Origin: Acidobacteriota bacterium
GTDB taxonomy: Bacteria; Acidobacteriota; UBA6911
Length of the DNA: 64,000 nt
Assembly: GCA_012729555.1 (NCBI GenBank)
Contig: JAAYCX010000013.1
Coordinates: forward strand, 22,580 to 86,579
Direction of reading: 5' to 3'
Under the pieces are notes generated by a model, which saw only the letters and a list, made by a program, of their open reading frames with translations, had not been told where the DNA came from and did no database searches. Both the position numbers and the translations under genes were made by a program. Below are positions 1 through 8,532 of this stretch, piece by piece (position 1 is the stretch's first letter; each line of letters opens with the position of its first letter).

Positions 1-295
1 GATCGCGTGCCACCAGCTCGAGATCCTGCTCCGGAAGCTGGCGGGGCAGCTGCGCCTCTGCGAAATCGAGGACGCGACCCCCCTCGAGGAGGTGATCGAT
101 CGGCTCCCTCACTTCGGCCCCGTCGGCCCGATGCGCAAGGCGCTCTGGAAATCGCTCAAATCGATCCGCAACGACCTGATCCACAACGGCCGCCAGCCCG
201 GCCCGCAGGAAACCCGCCTCCTGCTCCACGAGGTCGGCCGGCTGGAAACGGAAATCGATGCCGGCGCGTTCGCCCGGGCCCCGGCGCATCCCTGA
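1..295 (+). CDS. HEPN-like protein, C-terminal part (cut by window edge)
   Basis: The frame is open from base 2 and ends at 293-295, leaving about 97 residues of a protein whose start lies outside the window. Near the end it reads S-I-R-N-D-L-I-H-N-G, which fits the R-x4-H signature of HEPN domains. Those helical domains occur in RNases, toxins and nucleotidyltransferase partners. The rest is rich in Leu, Glu and Arg and looks helical. The HEPN call rests on this one motif, and the missing N-terminus could change it. The gene faces the minus-strand genes to its right. Confidence 0.5.
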   Translation, partial: IACHQLEILLRKLAGQLRLCEIEDATPLEEVIDRLPHFGPVGPMRKALWKSLKSIRNDLIHNGRQPGPQETRLLLHEVGRLETEIDAGAFARAPAHP

Positions 296-508
296 GGAGG
301 AATGGAGCGCCCGCATCTTCCCCCTCCTCCCGGGACGGCCCGGCTCCCCGCCGCCCCCCGATTCGAAATCCCGGCGCGTCTCCTCCGAGAGGGGCTGAAA
401 CAGGTTGTCCCCGACCTCGCTGCAGTAGTCCAGATCGTAGAGCCGGGCCCCGTACTCCCACGCCCACGCCCGCTGCCTCGCCTTGAAGGCGTCCACCAGT
501 TTTCCCAT
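1..508 (-). CDS. Possible small protein on the minus strand, end uncertain
   Basis: An ATG at 508-506 opens a frame that has no stop before the left edge. Its first ~70 residues (M-G-K-L-V-D-A-F-K, then a W-A-W-E-Y-G stretch and Y-D-L-D-Y) read like a genuine soluble protein. A GGAGG lies about 15 bases upstream. The gene starts 51 bases after the stop of the secreted-protein gene at 560-1081, so the two could share an operon. Left of about 300 the translation looks like an antisense shadow of the plus-strand HEPN-like gene, so the true end is doubtful. A frameshift or early end is possible. No family recognised. Confidence 0.3.
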   Translation of the reverse strand, partial: MGKLVDAFKARQRAWAWEYGARLYDLDYCSEVGDNLFQPLSEETRRDFESGGGGEPGRPGRRGKMRALHSSSGMRRGPGERAGIDFRFQPADLVEQEAGFLRAGLAAVVDQVVADRFERFPERLAHRADGAEVREPIDHLLEGGRVLDFAEAQLPRQLPEQDLELVARD

Positions 509-559
509 CCTCCCGACCCTTTCCTCCGCCGCCTCCGAATCAAAATCGGGGACGGACCA

Positions 560-1081
560 TCAACGGCCCGATCCCAGCCCCGACTTTTTTGCCTCCTCGT
601 CCTGATACATGATTCTTTTGCCCGACCTCGCCTCCAGGATCGGGAGCGTCGTGCGCACGACGTCCTTACCGAGTTCGAATACGGCCACCTGCTCCTTCCC
701 GAGGTCGTCTGTATAACCGATGGTGACGAAATGCTTGCGCTTCTTGGAAAAGAGCATGAAAAGCCCGACCGGGCTGATCAGGATAGCGGTGGCGATGGAA
801 GCTCCCACCCGTCTGCCGGCCTTCTGCCCGTACTCGATATCCACAAAATGCCGGTACGGAATCTGATAAATCCGTCTTCCCCCGTTGATCACGTATTCGA
901 ATTTGAGCACCTCTTCATCCGCGGTGTCGAGATACCCCTCCACCGCCTTCCCGGCTCCCGGGAAATCCCTGTCCTTCGTGGTTCCCCCCTGGTACGCGGC
1001 CTTCTTGCTGCCGAGGCCGGCGAGCGCGGTCGCCGGAAGGACCAGCGACACCATCAAACAAAGTGCGATAACAGACTTCAT
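560..1081 (-). CDS. Secreted or inner-membrane protein of unknown function
   Basis: This 173-residue protein begins with a classical signal peptide (M-K-S-V-I-A-L-C-L-M then a hydrophobic run ending A-L-A). A second hydrophobic segment around residues 95-112 (A-T-A-I-L-I-S-P-V-G-L-F-M-L-F) is followed by Lys and Arg, which suggests a membrane anchor. AAGGAG sits 6 bases before the ATG and fixes the start. The remainder is polar with no motif I can assign. The product is probably an envelope protein. The possible ORF at 508 lies downstream in the same direction. Confidence 0.75.
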   Translation of the reverse strand: MKSVIALCLMVSLVLPATALAGLGSKKAAYQGGTTKDRDFPGAGKAVEGYLDTADEEVLKFEYVINGGRRIYQIPYRHFVDIEYGQKAGRRVGASIATAILISPVGLFMLFSKKRKHFVTIGYTDDLGKEQVAVFELGKDVVRTTLPILEARSGKRIMYQDEEAKKSGLGSGR

Positions 1082-1271
1082 TGGATTCTCCTTGTCAAAA
1101 ACAATTCATAACCGGGTTTATCGCAAATTCACCATGCCCTGATTCTGTTCAGCAGCGTGACATCCGGGGTCACACCCACCCATTTTTCATGGGCTTGATC
1201 CACCAAGAAGCGTCCCGCCGCCGCAACCGTGAAGGCCCCGGAGCCGTAGGCAGAATTCACGGATTCCTGGG

Positions 1272-2111
1272 CTAGAACTTGAGCACGACTCCCCCACCGA
1301 ATCGCATGTTTTTGTAAGCCCATGCCCCCTCACCACGCAAAGCCACATAATCAGCCTGGATGGCACGGATCGCCAGGTGGCGGTTCACATCGACGTCCAG
1401 CCCGAAACCGGGCATCAGCGCCAGATGGTTGGTGGATCCGCCGAAACCGAACAGGCGGGCGTTCCCGTGAACATAACCAGCCAGGAAATGGAGGAAAGGG
1501 GTCACGCGCCCGGCGGGGAAGGAGACCTTCGGCCCTCCCAGGATGCCATGAAAGCTCTCGGAGTAATAGCTGACGGGCGAATTGTAGTAATTGCCCATCA
1601 CGTTGGCTTCGAGGCCGAAATTCTCCGTGACATTACCAGCGAAGGAAAGATTCCAGCCCAAGTAGTCGGCATCATTGCCGGCCTGGAACGCGTGGACCCA
1701 GTGGAAGGTCCCGGCGGTTTCATAGCGTGTGGACGCCCGCCCGGGATCGAATCCGCTATTCCTCTGGCTGGAAAGATCCTTTTCACCGGCCACGGGGATC
1801 CGATCGAGAGTCGCCGCCCGATCCCCAGGATCGCCGGTTCGCCGGTCAGCGGACCCGGGCATTCGAACATATTTTGCGTCCACGTAGCCGATCCGATCCC
1901 CGATTTGAATCCGCACGTATCCCCGCTCGAGACCGGTGACGCTGACCATCTGTCCGCATACGAGTTGTTCCACGACATGGGCCCCCCCGGGCGCTGTCCA
2001 GGCCGGGACCGAGGATGTACCGGGCCCGCACTCGATGCGGCCCTCGTCCTGACAGAGGGCCGTTCCCGCAAAAACCAGGCTGAAGATCAAAACGATGAAA
2101 TGGCGATACAT
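1272..2111 (-). CDS. Outer-membrane beta-barrel protein with N-terminal SH3-like domain
   Basis: The protein has 279 residues. The N-terminus is a signal peptide (M-Y-R-H-F-I-V-L-I-F-S-L-V-F-A-G-T-A-L-C). It is followed by a bacterial SH3-like stretch (V-C-G-Q-M-V-S-V-T-G-L-E-R-G-Y-V-R-I-Q-I-G-D, then G-Y-V-D-A-K-Y-V) at about residues 45-85. The C-terminal half alternates hydrophobic and polar residues and ends in F-G-G-G-V-V-L-K-F, a typical last barrel strand with terminal Phe. The ATG at 2111 is preceded by GGGAGG. An in-frame ATG at 2123 is less likely because it would overlap that site. The frame stays open far upstream, but that part is the antisense shadow of the WYL gene. It may bind cell wall through SH3b. 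Ligand unknown. Confidence 0.75.
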   Translation of the reverse strand: MYRHFIVLIFSLVFAGTALCQDEGRIECGPGTSSVPAWTAPGGAHVVEQLVCGQMVSVTGLERGYVRIQIGDRIGYVDAKYVRMPGSADRRTGDPGDRAATLDRIPVAGEKDLSSQRNSGFDPGRASTRYETAGTFHWVHAFQAGNDADYLGWNLSFAGNVTENFGLEANVMGNYYNSPVSYYSESFHGILGGPKVSFPAGRVTPFLHFLAGYVHGNARLFGFGGSTNHLALMPGFGLDVDVNRHLAIRAIQADYVALRGEGAWAYKNMRFGGGVVLKF

Positions 2112-2408
2112 GGTTCCTCCCATAGATGACCGGTTCCAGAATTCGCCCGAAAAGGACGAAACGGGGCGATGATAGGGAACCGGAGTGACAACGCAGGTCA
2201 CTTGCGCCAAAAAAATCGGCGGTCCTTTCCACGGGCGAAAAGACGCTCTATATCGATAAAATAGCGTAGTCCGTCCCAAGGCAGTCGATAAGATATTGTA
2301 TTGCACGGAAGCCCTTAGTTGATTTAGGGTAACGAGACCGCCCTCCCGCTCCGCGCGACCGGGAGGCATGCGCCGGATTGGACTTTTGATCACGCGATTC
2401 CGTGGAGA

Positions 2409-3398
2409 ATGCCGATGCCCCGAAACGACCAAGTGATGCGCCAGTGGTTCCTGCTCAAGATGCTGGAGCGGCCCGGGGGCGCGACCATCGACGAGCTCGC
2501 CGCCTCCCTCCCGGGCGATTACGCCTGTCACCCGCGTACCGTCCGCCGCGACCTGGAGGCGCTTTCGATCTGCTTCCCGCTCTACACCGAACACGCCGAA
2601 GGGCGCGCGCGCTGGAAACTGATGGACGGCTTCGGCCACGCCCCCGCCCTGCAGTTTTCGGCCACCGAGCTGATGGCGATGGTGTTCACGAGCGACCTGG
2701 CCCGGCCGCTGGCGGGGACGCCGATCAAGGAGTCGCTCGATTCGGCGCTGCTGAAGATGCGGGGCGCCCTCCCGGCCTCGGCCGACGGGTACTTCCCGTC
2801 GCTCGCGGGGTGGTTCTCCGCCGGGCTCGGGGCGCACAAGAGCTACCGCGAGCACCGCGACAAGATCGAACAGCTGGGGCGCGCGATCGAGAGGAAGCGG
2901 ACGGTGGAGATGCGCTACTTCACCGCCGCCCGCGACACCACCTCGCGCCGCAAGGTCGACCCCTACCACCTCCGCTTCGCCGGCGGCGCTCTCTACCTGA
3001 TCGGCCGCTGCCACACCCGCAGGGAGGTCCTGATTTTCGCCGTCGACCGCATCCGCTCCCTCACGGTGACCAACCTCCCCTGCCAGATGCCCCTCGCCTT
3101 CGACGTGGAGGAGTACCTCGCCGGCGCCCTGACCGCCATGCGCGGCGCCGAGACCCTCGACGTGGAACTCCGTTTCGACCGCCGCACCTCCGCCTGGGCC
3201 CGCGACCGCATCTGGCACCCCAGCCAGACCGCCGCCCTGTCCAGGGACGGCCGCCTCACCCTCCGGCTCCAGGTCGCCGACACCCCCGAACTGGTCAGCT
3301 GGATCCTGAGCCTCGGCCCCGGAGTCCGGGTGGCCCGCCCCGACCGCCTCCGCGACCGGGTCCGGGAAACCGCGCGCAGAATCGCCGGGGCGGAGTGA
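2409..3398 (+). CDS. HTH/WYL-domain transcriptional regulator (BrxR/PafC-like)
   Basis: The protein has 329 residues. A DeoR-like winged helix lies at about residues 8-60 (M-R-Q-W-F-L-L-K-M-L-E-R, T-I-D-E-L-A-A-S-L, C-H-P-R-T-V-R-R-D-L-E-A-L). A WYL domain spans about 135-215 (V-E-M-R-Y-F, K-V-D-P-Y-H-L-R-F, G-A-L-Y-L-I-G-R-C), followed by a WCX-like C-terminus. WYL proteins bind nucleotide or nucleic-acid ligands. Members called BrxR/CapW stand upstream of BREX, CBASS and other defence loci and repress them. This one lies about 380 bases upstream of brxA in the same direction, so a BREX control role is reasonable. Its GC is higher than that of the BREX genes, so it could instead belong to the host backbone. 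Confidence 0.85.
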   Translation: MPMPRNDQVMRQWFLLKMLERPGGATIDELAASLPGDYACHPRTVRRDLEALSICFPLYTEHAEGRARWKLMDGFGHAPALQFSATELMAMVFTSDLARPLAGTPIKESLDSALLKMRGALPASADGYFPSLAGWFSAGLGAHKSYREHRDKIEQLGRAIERKRTVEMRYFTAARDTTSRRKVDPYHLRFAGGALYLIGRCHTRREVLIFAVDRIRSLTVTNLPCQMPLAFDVEEYLAGALTAMRGAETLDVELRFDRRTSAWARDRIWHPSQTAALSRDGRLTLRLQVADTPELVSWILSLGPGVRVARPDRLRDRVRETARRIAGAE

Positions 3399-3481
3399 CC
3401 CGGGATGTCACAACCATGTTGGAAACTCATCATTCGTCAATGCCTTGCCCACAATGTGCAGGAGCACAATGAACATGAACA

Positions 3482-3727
3482 GCAAAAGGAAAGGAATTTG
3501 ACGCGGTCATCGTGCTTGATGCCAATAATGGGATCTGGCCCAGCAAACTCGCCACGAGTGAGAATGACCTGGAACAGGAGCGGCGGCTTTTCTATGTCGC
3601 CATGACCCGGGCGCGCCGGTATCTCTACTTCATTGTCAATGACAGCATTATCGGGGAGAAATGCAGCCCGAGCCCCTACCTGGCCGAAATGGGGCTTTCC
3701 ATCCCGGCCACAATGCATTTAAGATGA
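3482..3727 (+). pseudogene. UvrD/Rep-type helicase remnant, C-terminal end only
   Basis: From 3479 the frame reads T-A-K-G-K-E-F-D-A-V-I-V-L-D and later E-R-R-L-F-Y-V-A-M-T-R-A-R-R-Y-L-Y, the hallmark motifs V and VI of superfamily 1A helicases. Only about 80 residues remain. A stop (TGA 3476-3478) precedes the match and no helicase N-terminus exists upstream. Just before it another frame reads M-N-M-N-S-K, which suggests a frameshift inside the old motif. This is debris at the left border of the BREX cluster, from a deleted helicase gene. No gene is seen in the rest of 3399-3779. Confidence 0.75.
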
Positions 3728-3779
3728 ATGATTGCTAAGAAATATAAAAGGAAGGCCCTGGGGGCAGGGGTACTATCTG

Positions 3780-4391
3780 ATGCACGACAAATACAGCCTG
3801 TCTTTGGCAACCGGAGGCTTGTTTCATCCCGAATCGGTGCTGGTGACTGCACTGTACCTCGAACTAAAGGACTGGCAGGCAGTTCGCGATCAAGTTGCGG
3901 CTCAGAACCTGCTTCAAGCCAGGACACAGAGCAGTTCCGCCCGCATCTGTCGGGAAATCGTCGCACGCCTGAAGACCCTCAATGATCCGATGCTGCACCT
4001 GCTTGTTGAAACCCATCATCAGGAACAAGGCTATATGCTCTGGCTTGCCGCTTGCCGGCGGTATAGATTCGTCTCGGATTTCGCCGTGGATGTCCTGCAT
4101 GAACGATTCACTGCCCTGAAAAGGGATTTGAACTACGAGGATTTTGACGCCTTCTTCAACCGGAAATCGGAATGGCACCCGGAACTTGACGCCCTCCGTC
4201 CCGATACCCGTAACAAATGGCGCCGTGTGCTCTTTAAAATGCTTCGCGAGGCGGACCTCCTGACGGTGAATCATTCAATCAATGCCGCCCCCCTCAGCCG
4301 AAGGCTGATAGAACTGATTTCCCGGGATAATGGAATGGAACTCTCTTATTTTCCAATATTTGAGGCGGATGTGAAAAGGATGCTCCAGTGA
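3780..4391 (+). CDS. brxA: BREX protein BrxA (DUF1819)
   Basis: The protein has 203 residues and matches the BrxA pattern: K-Y-S-L-S-L-A-T-G-G-L-F-H-P-E-S near the start, Y-L-E-L-K-D-W, then L-W-L-A-A-C-R-R-Y-R-F-V-S-D-F. BrxA is a small DNA-binding protein of type I BREX phage defence. I chose ATG 3780 because the family begins just before the Y-x-L-S-x-x-x-G-G-L motif and an AGGGG lies about 10 bases upstream. A TTG at 3732 is also in frame. It is the first gene of the operon and overlaps brxB at GTGA (4388-4391). Confidence 0.9.
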   Translation: MHDKYSLSLATGGLFHPESVLVTALYLELKDWQAVRDQVAAQNLLQARTQSSSARICREIVARLKTLNDPMLHLLVETHHQEQGYMLWLAACRRYRFVSDFAVDVLHERFTALKRDLNYEDFDAFFNRKSEWHPELDALRPDTRNKWRRVLFKMLREADLLTVNHSINAAPLSRRLIELISRDNGMELSYFPIFEADVKRMLQ

Positions 4392-4999
4392 AAGCCGAAA
4401 TTGCCCGAATGTCCATGCAGGAAAGGTTCCAGTGTCTTTTTTCGGTGATCTCCGGCGAGCGCTTTCTCAAAAAGCAGGGCCTGGGCAATGAGGTCCCCTT
4501 CTTCATCTGTCCCTACAGCCCCGAAGATGCGGTGGGAATGGACCGGCTCCGGCACCAGTTGGTCCATCGGCTGGAGCAGGCCGGGGTTCGCATCCTGGAA
4601 ATCAACCTTTACGACCTTTCCATAGAACTACTCAAGGAACGTGGAGTCTGGGACCGGATCCTGGAAATGGAAGATTCGATCTCAAAAGAACAGCTCAAGG
4701 AACTGCTCCAGGGTGTCCTGGATCCGGAGACCCACCTGGTTCCGGCCATCGCGGCCAGCCTGGGGAAAGCGGCTTTTGATGTGCTCTTCATTTCCGGAGT
4801 GGGCGAGGTCTTCCCCTATATCCGCTCCCACAATGTCTTGAACAATCTGCAGAGCACGGCCAAGGACCGGCCGACGGTGATGTTTTTTCCCGGCGCCTAC
4901 ACTCATTCCCTGGAATCAGGGGCCTCCCTGGATCTGTTCGGAATGCTTCATGACGATAAGTACTACCGGGCCTTCAACATCTTTCATTGCGAAGCTTAA
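4388..4999 (+). CDS. brxB: BREX protein BrxB (DUF1788)
   Basis: The protein has 203 residues. The sequence has the DUF1788 hallmarks: F-F-I-C-P-Y-S-P-E-D near residue 40, then G-V-G-E-V-F-P-Y-I-R-S-H and V-M-F-F-P-G in the second half. BrxB is one of the four genes most conserved in type I BREX; its exact role is unknown. The likely GTG start overlaps the brxA stop, indicating translational coupling. An internal ATG at 4409 is an alternative start. The brxC start follows 15 bases after the stop. Confidence 0.9.
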   Translation: MKAEIARMSMQERFQCLFSVISGERFLKKQGLGNEVPFFICPYSPEDAVGMDRLRHQLVHRLEQAGVRILEINLYDLSIELLKERGVWDRILEMEDSISKEQLKELLQGVLDPETHLVPAIAASLGKAAFDVLFISGVGEVFPYIRSHNVLNNLQSTAKDRPTVMFFPGAYTHSLESGASLDLFGMLHDDKYYRAFNIFHCEA

Positions 5000-5014
5000 C
5001 CAAAGGAATGCGCG

Positions 5015-8000
5015 ATGCCGCTGAAAAGCATTTTCAATAAACCTGTTGACCGTCCCATCGAGGGGGTCATCAAGGCCGATGATGAAGCCAGCCTTCGCCT
5101 TGAAATCGAAGAATATGTCCTGACCAACGAGGTCGAAAAGCGGCTCGAGGCCTTTCTCGACGCTTACATCAATTACGAGGGCGCCAATGGCGTCTGGATA
5201 TCCGGCTTTTTCGGATCCGGGAAATCCCACCTGTTGAAAATCCTGGCGCTGCTGCTCGAAAACAGGCCCATCGACGGCGCATCGACGCTCGACCTGTTTC
5301 TGCCCAAATGCGGAGACAACGAAATCCTGCGCGGCGACCTCAAGCGGGCGGTGGCCATCCCCTCGAAAAGCATCCTTTTCAATATTGACCAGAAGGCCGA
5401 CGTCATCAGCAAGACGCAGATCGACGCTCTGCTCGCCGTTTTCGTCAAGGTTTTCGACGAAATGTGCGGCTATTACGGCAAGCAGGGGCATATCGCCCAG
5501 TTTGAGCGCGACCTCGACAGCCGCGGCCTCTACGAAGCGTTCAAGGCGGAGTATGCGTCGGCTTCGGGAAGAAGCTGGCAGACGGGGCGGGAACAGGCTC
5601 TGCTGGAAGCGACGAACATCGCCAAGGCATATGCCCAGGTAACCGGCACCAACGATGATTCGACACTGGGGATTCTGGACAAATACCGGAGCGAATACCG
5701 GGTCTCCATCGAGGATTTTGCGGACAAGATCAACGCCTATATTCAGCGTCAGTCCCCTGATTTCCGTCTGAACTTCTTTGTTGACGAAGTCGGGCAGTAT
5801 ATCGCCGAAAACGTGAAGCTCATGACCAACTTGCAAACCATCGCCGAAAGCCTCGCCACCAAGTGCCGCGGCCGGGCGTGGGTTGTCGTCACCTCCCAGA
5901 ACGACATGAGCACCGTTCTGGGCGAAATGAACAAGCAGCAGAGCAACGATTTTTCGAAGATCATGGCCCGTTTCGAAACCAAGATGCTGCTGACGAGCAC
6001 CAACGTCGCGGAAGTCATTCAGAAGAGGCTGCTGGCGAAAACCGATGAAGGCGCCGAGCTCATTTCGGACCTCTACCACCGGCACTGCAACAACTTCGGC
6101 ACCCTGTTCAGTTTTGTCGACGGCTCCCGAGAGTACAAACCCTATCGCGACCGCGACGAGTTCATCCGCGGATACCCCTTTGTTCCCTACCAGTTCGATC
6201 TCTTCCAGTCATGCATAGAGAACCTCTCGCGCCATAACGCCTTCGAGGGGAAGCATAGTTCGGTCGGCGAACGATCGATGCTGGGAGTCTTTCAGCAGGT
6301 GGCCATTCAGATAGCCGATTATGAAATCGGACAATTGGCCACCTTCGACCTGATGTTCGAAGGCATTCAGACCGCTCTGAAGGCCCAGATGCAAAGGTCC
6401 ATTCTGGCCGCCGAACATCAGCTGGGCAACCCCTTCGCCATCAAGGTGCTCAAGTCTCTGTTCCTCGTCAAATATGTGAAGGAATTCAAGCCGACGGTGC
6501 GCAACCTTTGCGTTCTCATGCTCGACAATTTCGACCAGGATCTGCCCGCCTTGCGCAAAAAGGTCGAGGAGGCGTTGAATCTTCTCGAACAGCAGACCTA
6601 TATCCAGCGCAGCGGCGAGCTCTACGAATTCCTGACGGATGAAGAAAAAGACGTCGAACAGGAGATCAAGAACACCGAGGTCGAATCCAGAGAAGTTGCC
6701 GCCGAACTCGAACAAATAATCTTCGATCATGTGATCAAGCATCGAAAAATCCGCTACCAGGAAAACGGACAGGACTACGCTTTCACGAGAAAACTCGACG
6801 ACCATTTGCATGGGCGGGAGCAGGAACTGGCCATTCATGTCATCAGCCCCTTCCATGAAAACGCGGACAACGAATCGATTCTGGTGATGCAGAGTATGGG
6901 CCGGGACGAGCTGCTGGTCATCATGCCACCAGACGATCTGATGGTTCGCGACCTCCTCATGTACAAGCGGACGGAAAAATACATCCGTCAGAACATATCC
7001 ATCACCCAGCAGGAAGCGGTGAAACGCATCCTGACCGACAAAGGGTTCCAGAATCGCGAACGCTTTGCGGACCTGCAGCAACGGGTGAAGAACCTCCTGG
7101 GCAGATCCAGACTGCTGGTCGCCGGCAACCCTGTTGAAATCGGCTCTGAAGATGCACAGACGCGCGTGGTCCTGGGTTTCCATGACCTGATTGCGCGCGC
7201 CTATCCGAATTTGCGCATGCTGCGCGGTATCCAATTCACGGAAAATGATATCGCCAATTACCTGAAACATTCGCATCAGGGGCTGTTCGGCAACGATGCG
7301 ACCTCGCTGGCCGAATCCGAACAGGAAATGCTGGCCTTGATTCAGACCAACGGCCGCGGCGGCGTACGCACAACCTTGAAAAGCCTGGTGGAGAAGTTCG
7401 AACGCAAACCGTATGGCTGGTATTACGCGGCCATCCTCTGCACCCTGGCGAGTCTATGCGCACGGGGCAAGGTCGAGGTGCGCACCGACGGCAACCTGGT
7501 CGAAGAAGAAGACCTGGAGCGGGTGCTGCGCAATACCCATGCCCACGGCAACGCCATTCTGGAACCGCAGGTGGAGTTTACGGCCTCGCAGGTGCGTACG
7601 CTTAAACAGTTCTACGAAGAGTTCTTCGACGCCCCTCCCCAATCGAGCGAGGCCAGAGCCCTGGGGAAGGAAACGGGTGCGGCCCTGCAGGATCTGGTGC
7701 GCCGCCTGGAATCGCTGGGATCTCAAGTGGATCAGTACCCCTTCCTGGCCGCGCTTACTCCTGTCATCCGCGCACTCGAAGAGATCACCGGCAAGCCCTA
7801 TACCTGGTACCTGACCGAGGTATATCGCCGGGAAGAAACTCTTTTCGCCTTGAAAGAAAGCGTCCTCGACCCGGTCACCAGATTCATGAGCGGCCCTCAA
7901 AAAGCCATTTTCGATCACGCCCGGAGATTTGTCTCGGCCGAGGAGCCCAACTTTTCCTGCATCGGCGGCGATGAAGCCGCCCAGATCGTTAGCACGCTGT

Positions 8001-8524
8001 CCGATCCGGAGTGCTTCAGAGGAAACCGCATTCAGCAGCTCAAGACCCAGGTGGACGCCCTGCAGGAGCTCATTGCCGCCCAGGTGAAAAGCGAAATTGC
8101 CAAGGCGCAGGAGGCTGTAACCGCCCTCCAGAATCGACTGTGCGGCATGGCCGAATTCGGCTTTATTGGCGAAAAGCAGAAGGAAGAGATCGCCCGGACA
8201 TTCGGCGACTGCATTTCCGCCATCGAGCGCCAGAAATTGATCGCCGTTATCCGGGATATGCGTCATCGCTTCGTTGAAACCGAATATCCCCGGCTGCTGG
8301 CCCTCCTCAGCGAGCCGCCTTCATCCGCCGACGCCCGGAAGGGACCGGATTCGAGGGGGGTCTCCGACAAAAAGGCCCTGTACAGCCTGGTTCCCATAGC
8401 CTCACTCAAAGTCCCTTTCGACGGAGCATGGCTGGCCGATGAAACCGCCGTGGAGCGCTACCTCGAATCGATGCGCAAAATGCTCCTGGAGGAAATCCGC
8501 AAAGGAAAGAGAATCCAGATCTAG
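5015..8524 (+). CDS. brxC: BREX P-loop ATPase BrxC
   Basis: The protein has 1169 residues, the normal size for BrxC/PglY. It carries a Walker A motif G-F-F-G-S-G-K-S-H at residues 64-72 and a candidate Walker B-like segment F-F-V-D-E-V-G-Q. The long C-terminal part is helical and Glu/Lys-rich. BrxC is the large ATPase of BREX and is needed for both host methylation and phage exclusion. AAAGGA lies upstream of the ATG. The ORF is intact, without frameshift or internal stop. The next gene follows after 8 bases, so brxA through the AlbA-domain gene look like one transcription unit. Confidence 0.93.
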   Translation: MPLKSIFNKPVDRPIEGVIKADDEASLRLEIEEYVLTNEVEKRLEAFLDAYINYEGANGVWISGFFGSGKSHLLKILALLLENRPIDGASTLDLFLPKCGDNEILRGDLKRAVAIPSKSILFNIDQKADVISKTQIDALLAVFVKVFDEMCGYYGKQGHIAQFERDLDSRGLYEAFKAEYASASGRSWQTGREQALLEATNIAKAYAQVTGTNDDSTLGILDKYRSEYRVSIEDFADKINAYIQRQSPDFRLNFFVDEVGQYIAENVKLMTNLQTIAESLATKCRGRAWVVVTSQNDMSTVLGEMNKQQSNDFSKIMARFETKMLLTSTNVAEVIQKRLLAKTDEGAELISDLYHRHCNNFGTLFSFVDGSREYKPYRDRDEFIRGYPFVPYQFDLFQSCIENLSRHNAFEGKHSSVGERSMLGVFQQVAIQIADYEIGQLATFDLMFEGIQTALKAQMQRSILAAEHQLGNPFAIKVLKSLFLVKYVKEFKPTVRNLCVLMLDNFDQDLPALRKKVEEALNLLEQQTYIQRSGELYEFLTDEEKDVEQEIKNTEVESREVAAELEQIIFDHVIKHRKIRYQENGQDYAFTRKLDDHLHGREQELAIHVISPFHENADNESILVMQSMGRDELLVIMPPDDLMVRDLLMYKRTEKYIRQNISITQQEAVKRILTDKGFQNRERFADLQQRVKNLLGRSRLLVAGNPVEIGSEDAQTRVVLGFHDLIARAYPNLRMLRGIQFTENDIANYLKHSHQGLFGNDATSLAESEQEMLALIQTNGRGGVRTTLKSLVEKFERKPYGWYYAAILCTLASLCARGKVEVRTDGNLVEEEDLERVLRNTHAHGNAILEPQVEFTASQVRTLKQFYEEFFDAPPQSSEARALGKETGAALQDLVRRLESLGSQVDQYPFLAALTPVIRALEEITGKPYTWYLTEVYRREETLFALKESVLDPVTRFMSGPQKAIFDHARRFVSAEEPNFSCIGGDEAAQIVSTLSDPECFRGNRIQQLKTQVDALQELIAAQVKSEIAKAQEAVTALQNRLCGMAEFGFIGEKQKEEIARTFGDCISAIERQKLIAVIRDMRHRFVETEYPRLLALLSEPPSSADARKGPDSRGVSDKKALYSLVPIASLKVPFDGAWLADETAVERYLESMRKMLLEEIRKGKRIQI

Positions 8525-8532
8525 GGACGGGA

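Noticed and set aside
2112..3218. N-terminal extension of the SH3/barrel protein to 3218
   Set aside because: That part of the frame is antisense to the WYL regulator and lacks protein character; a signal peptide starts at 2111.
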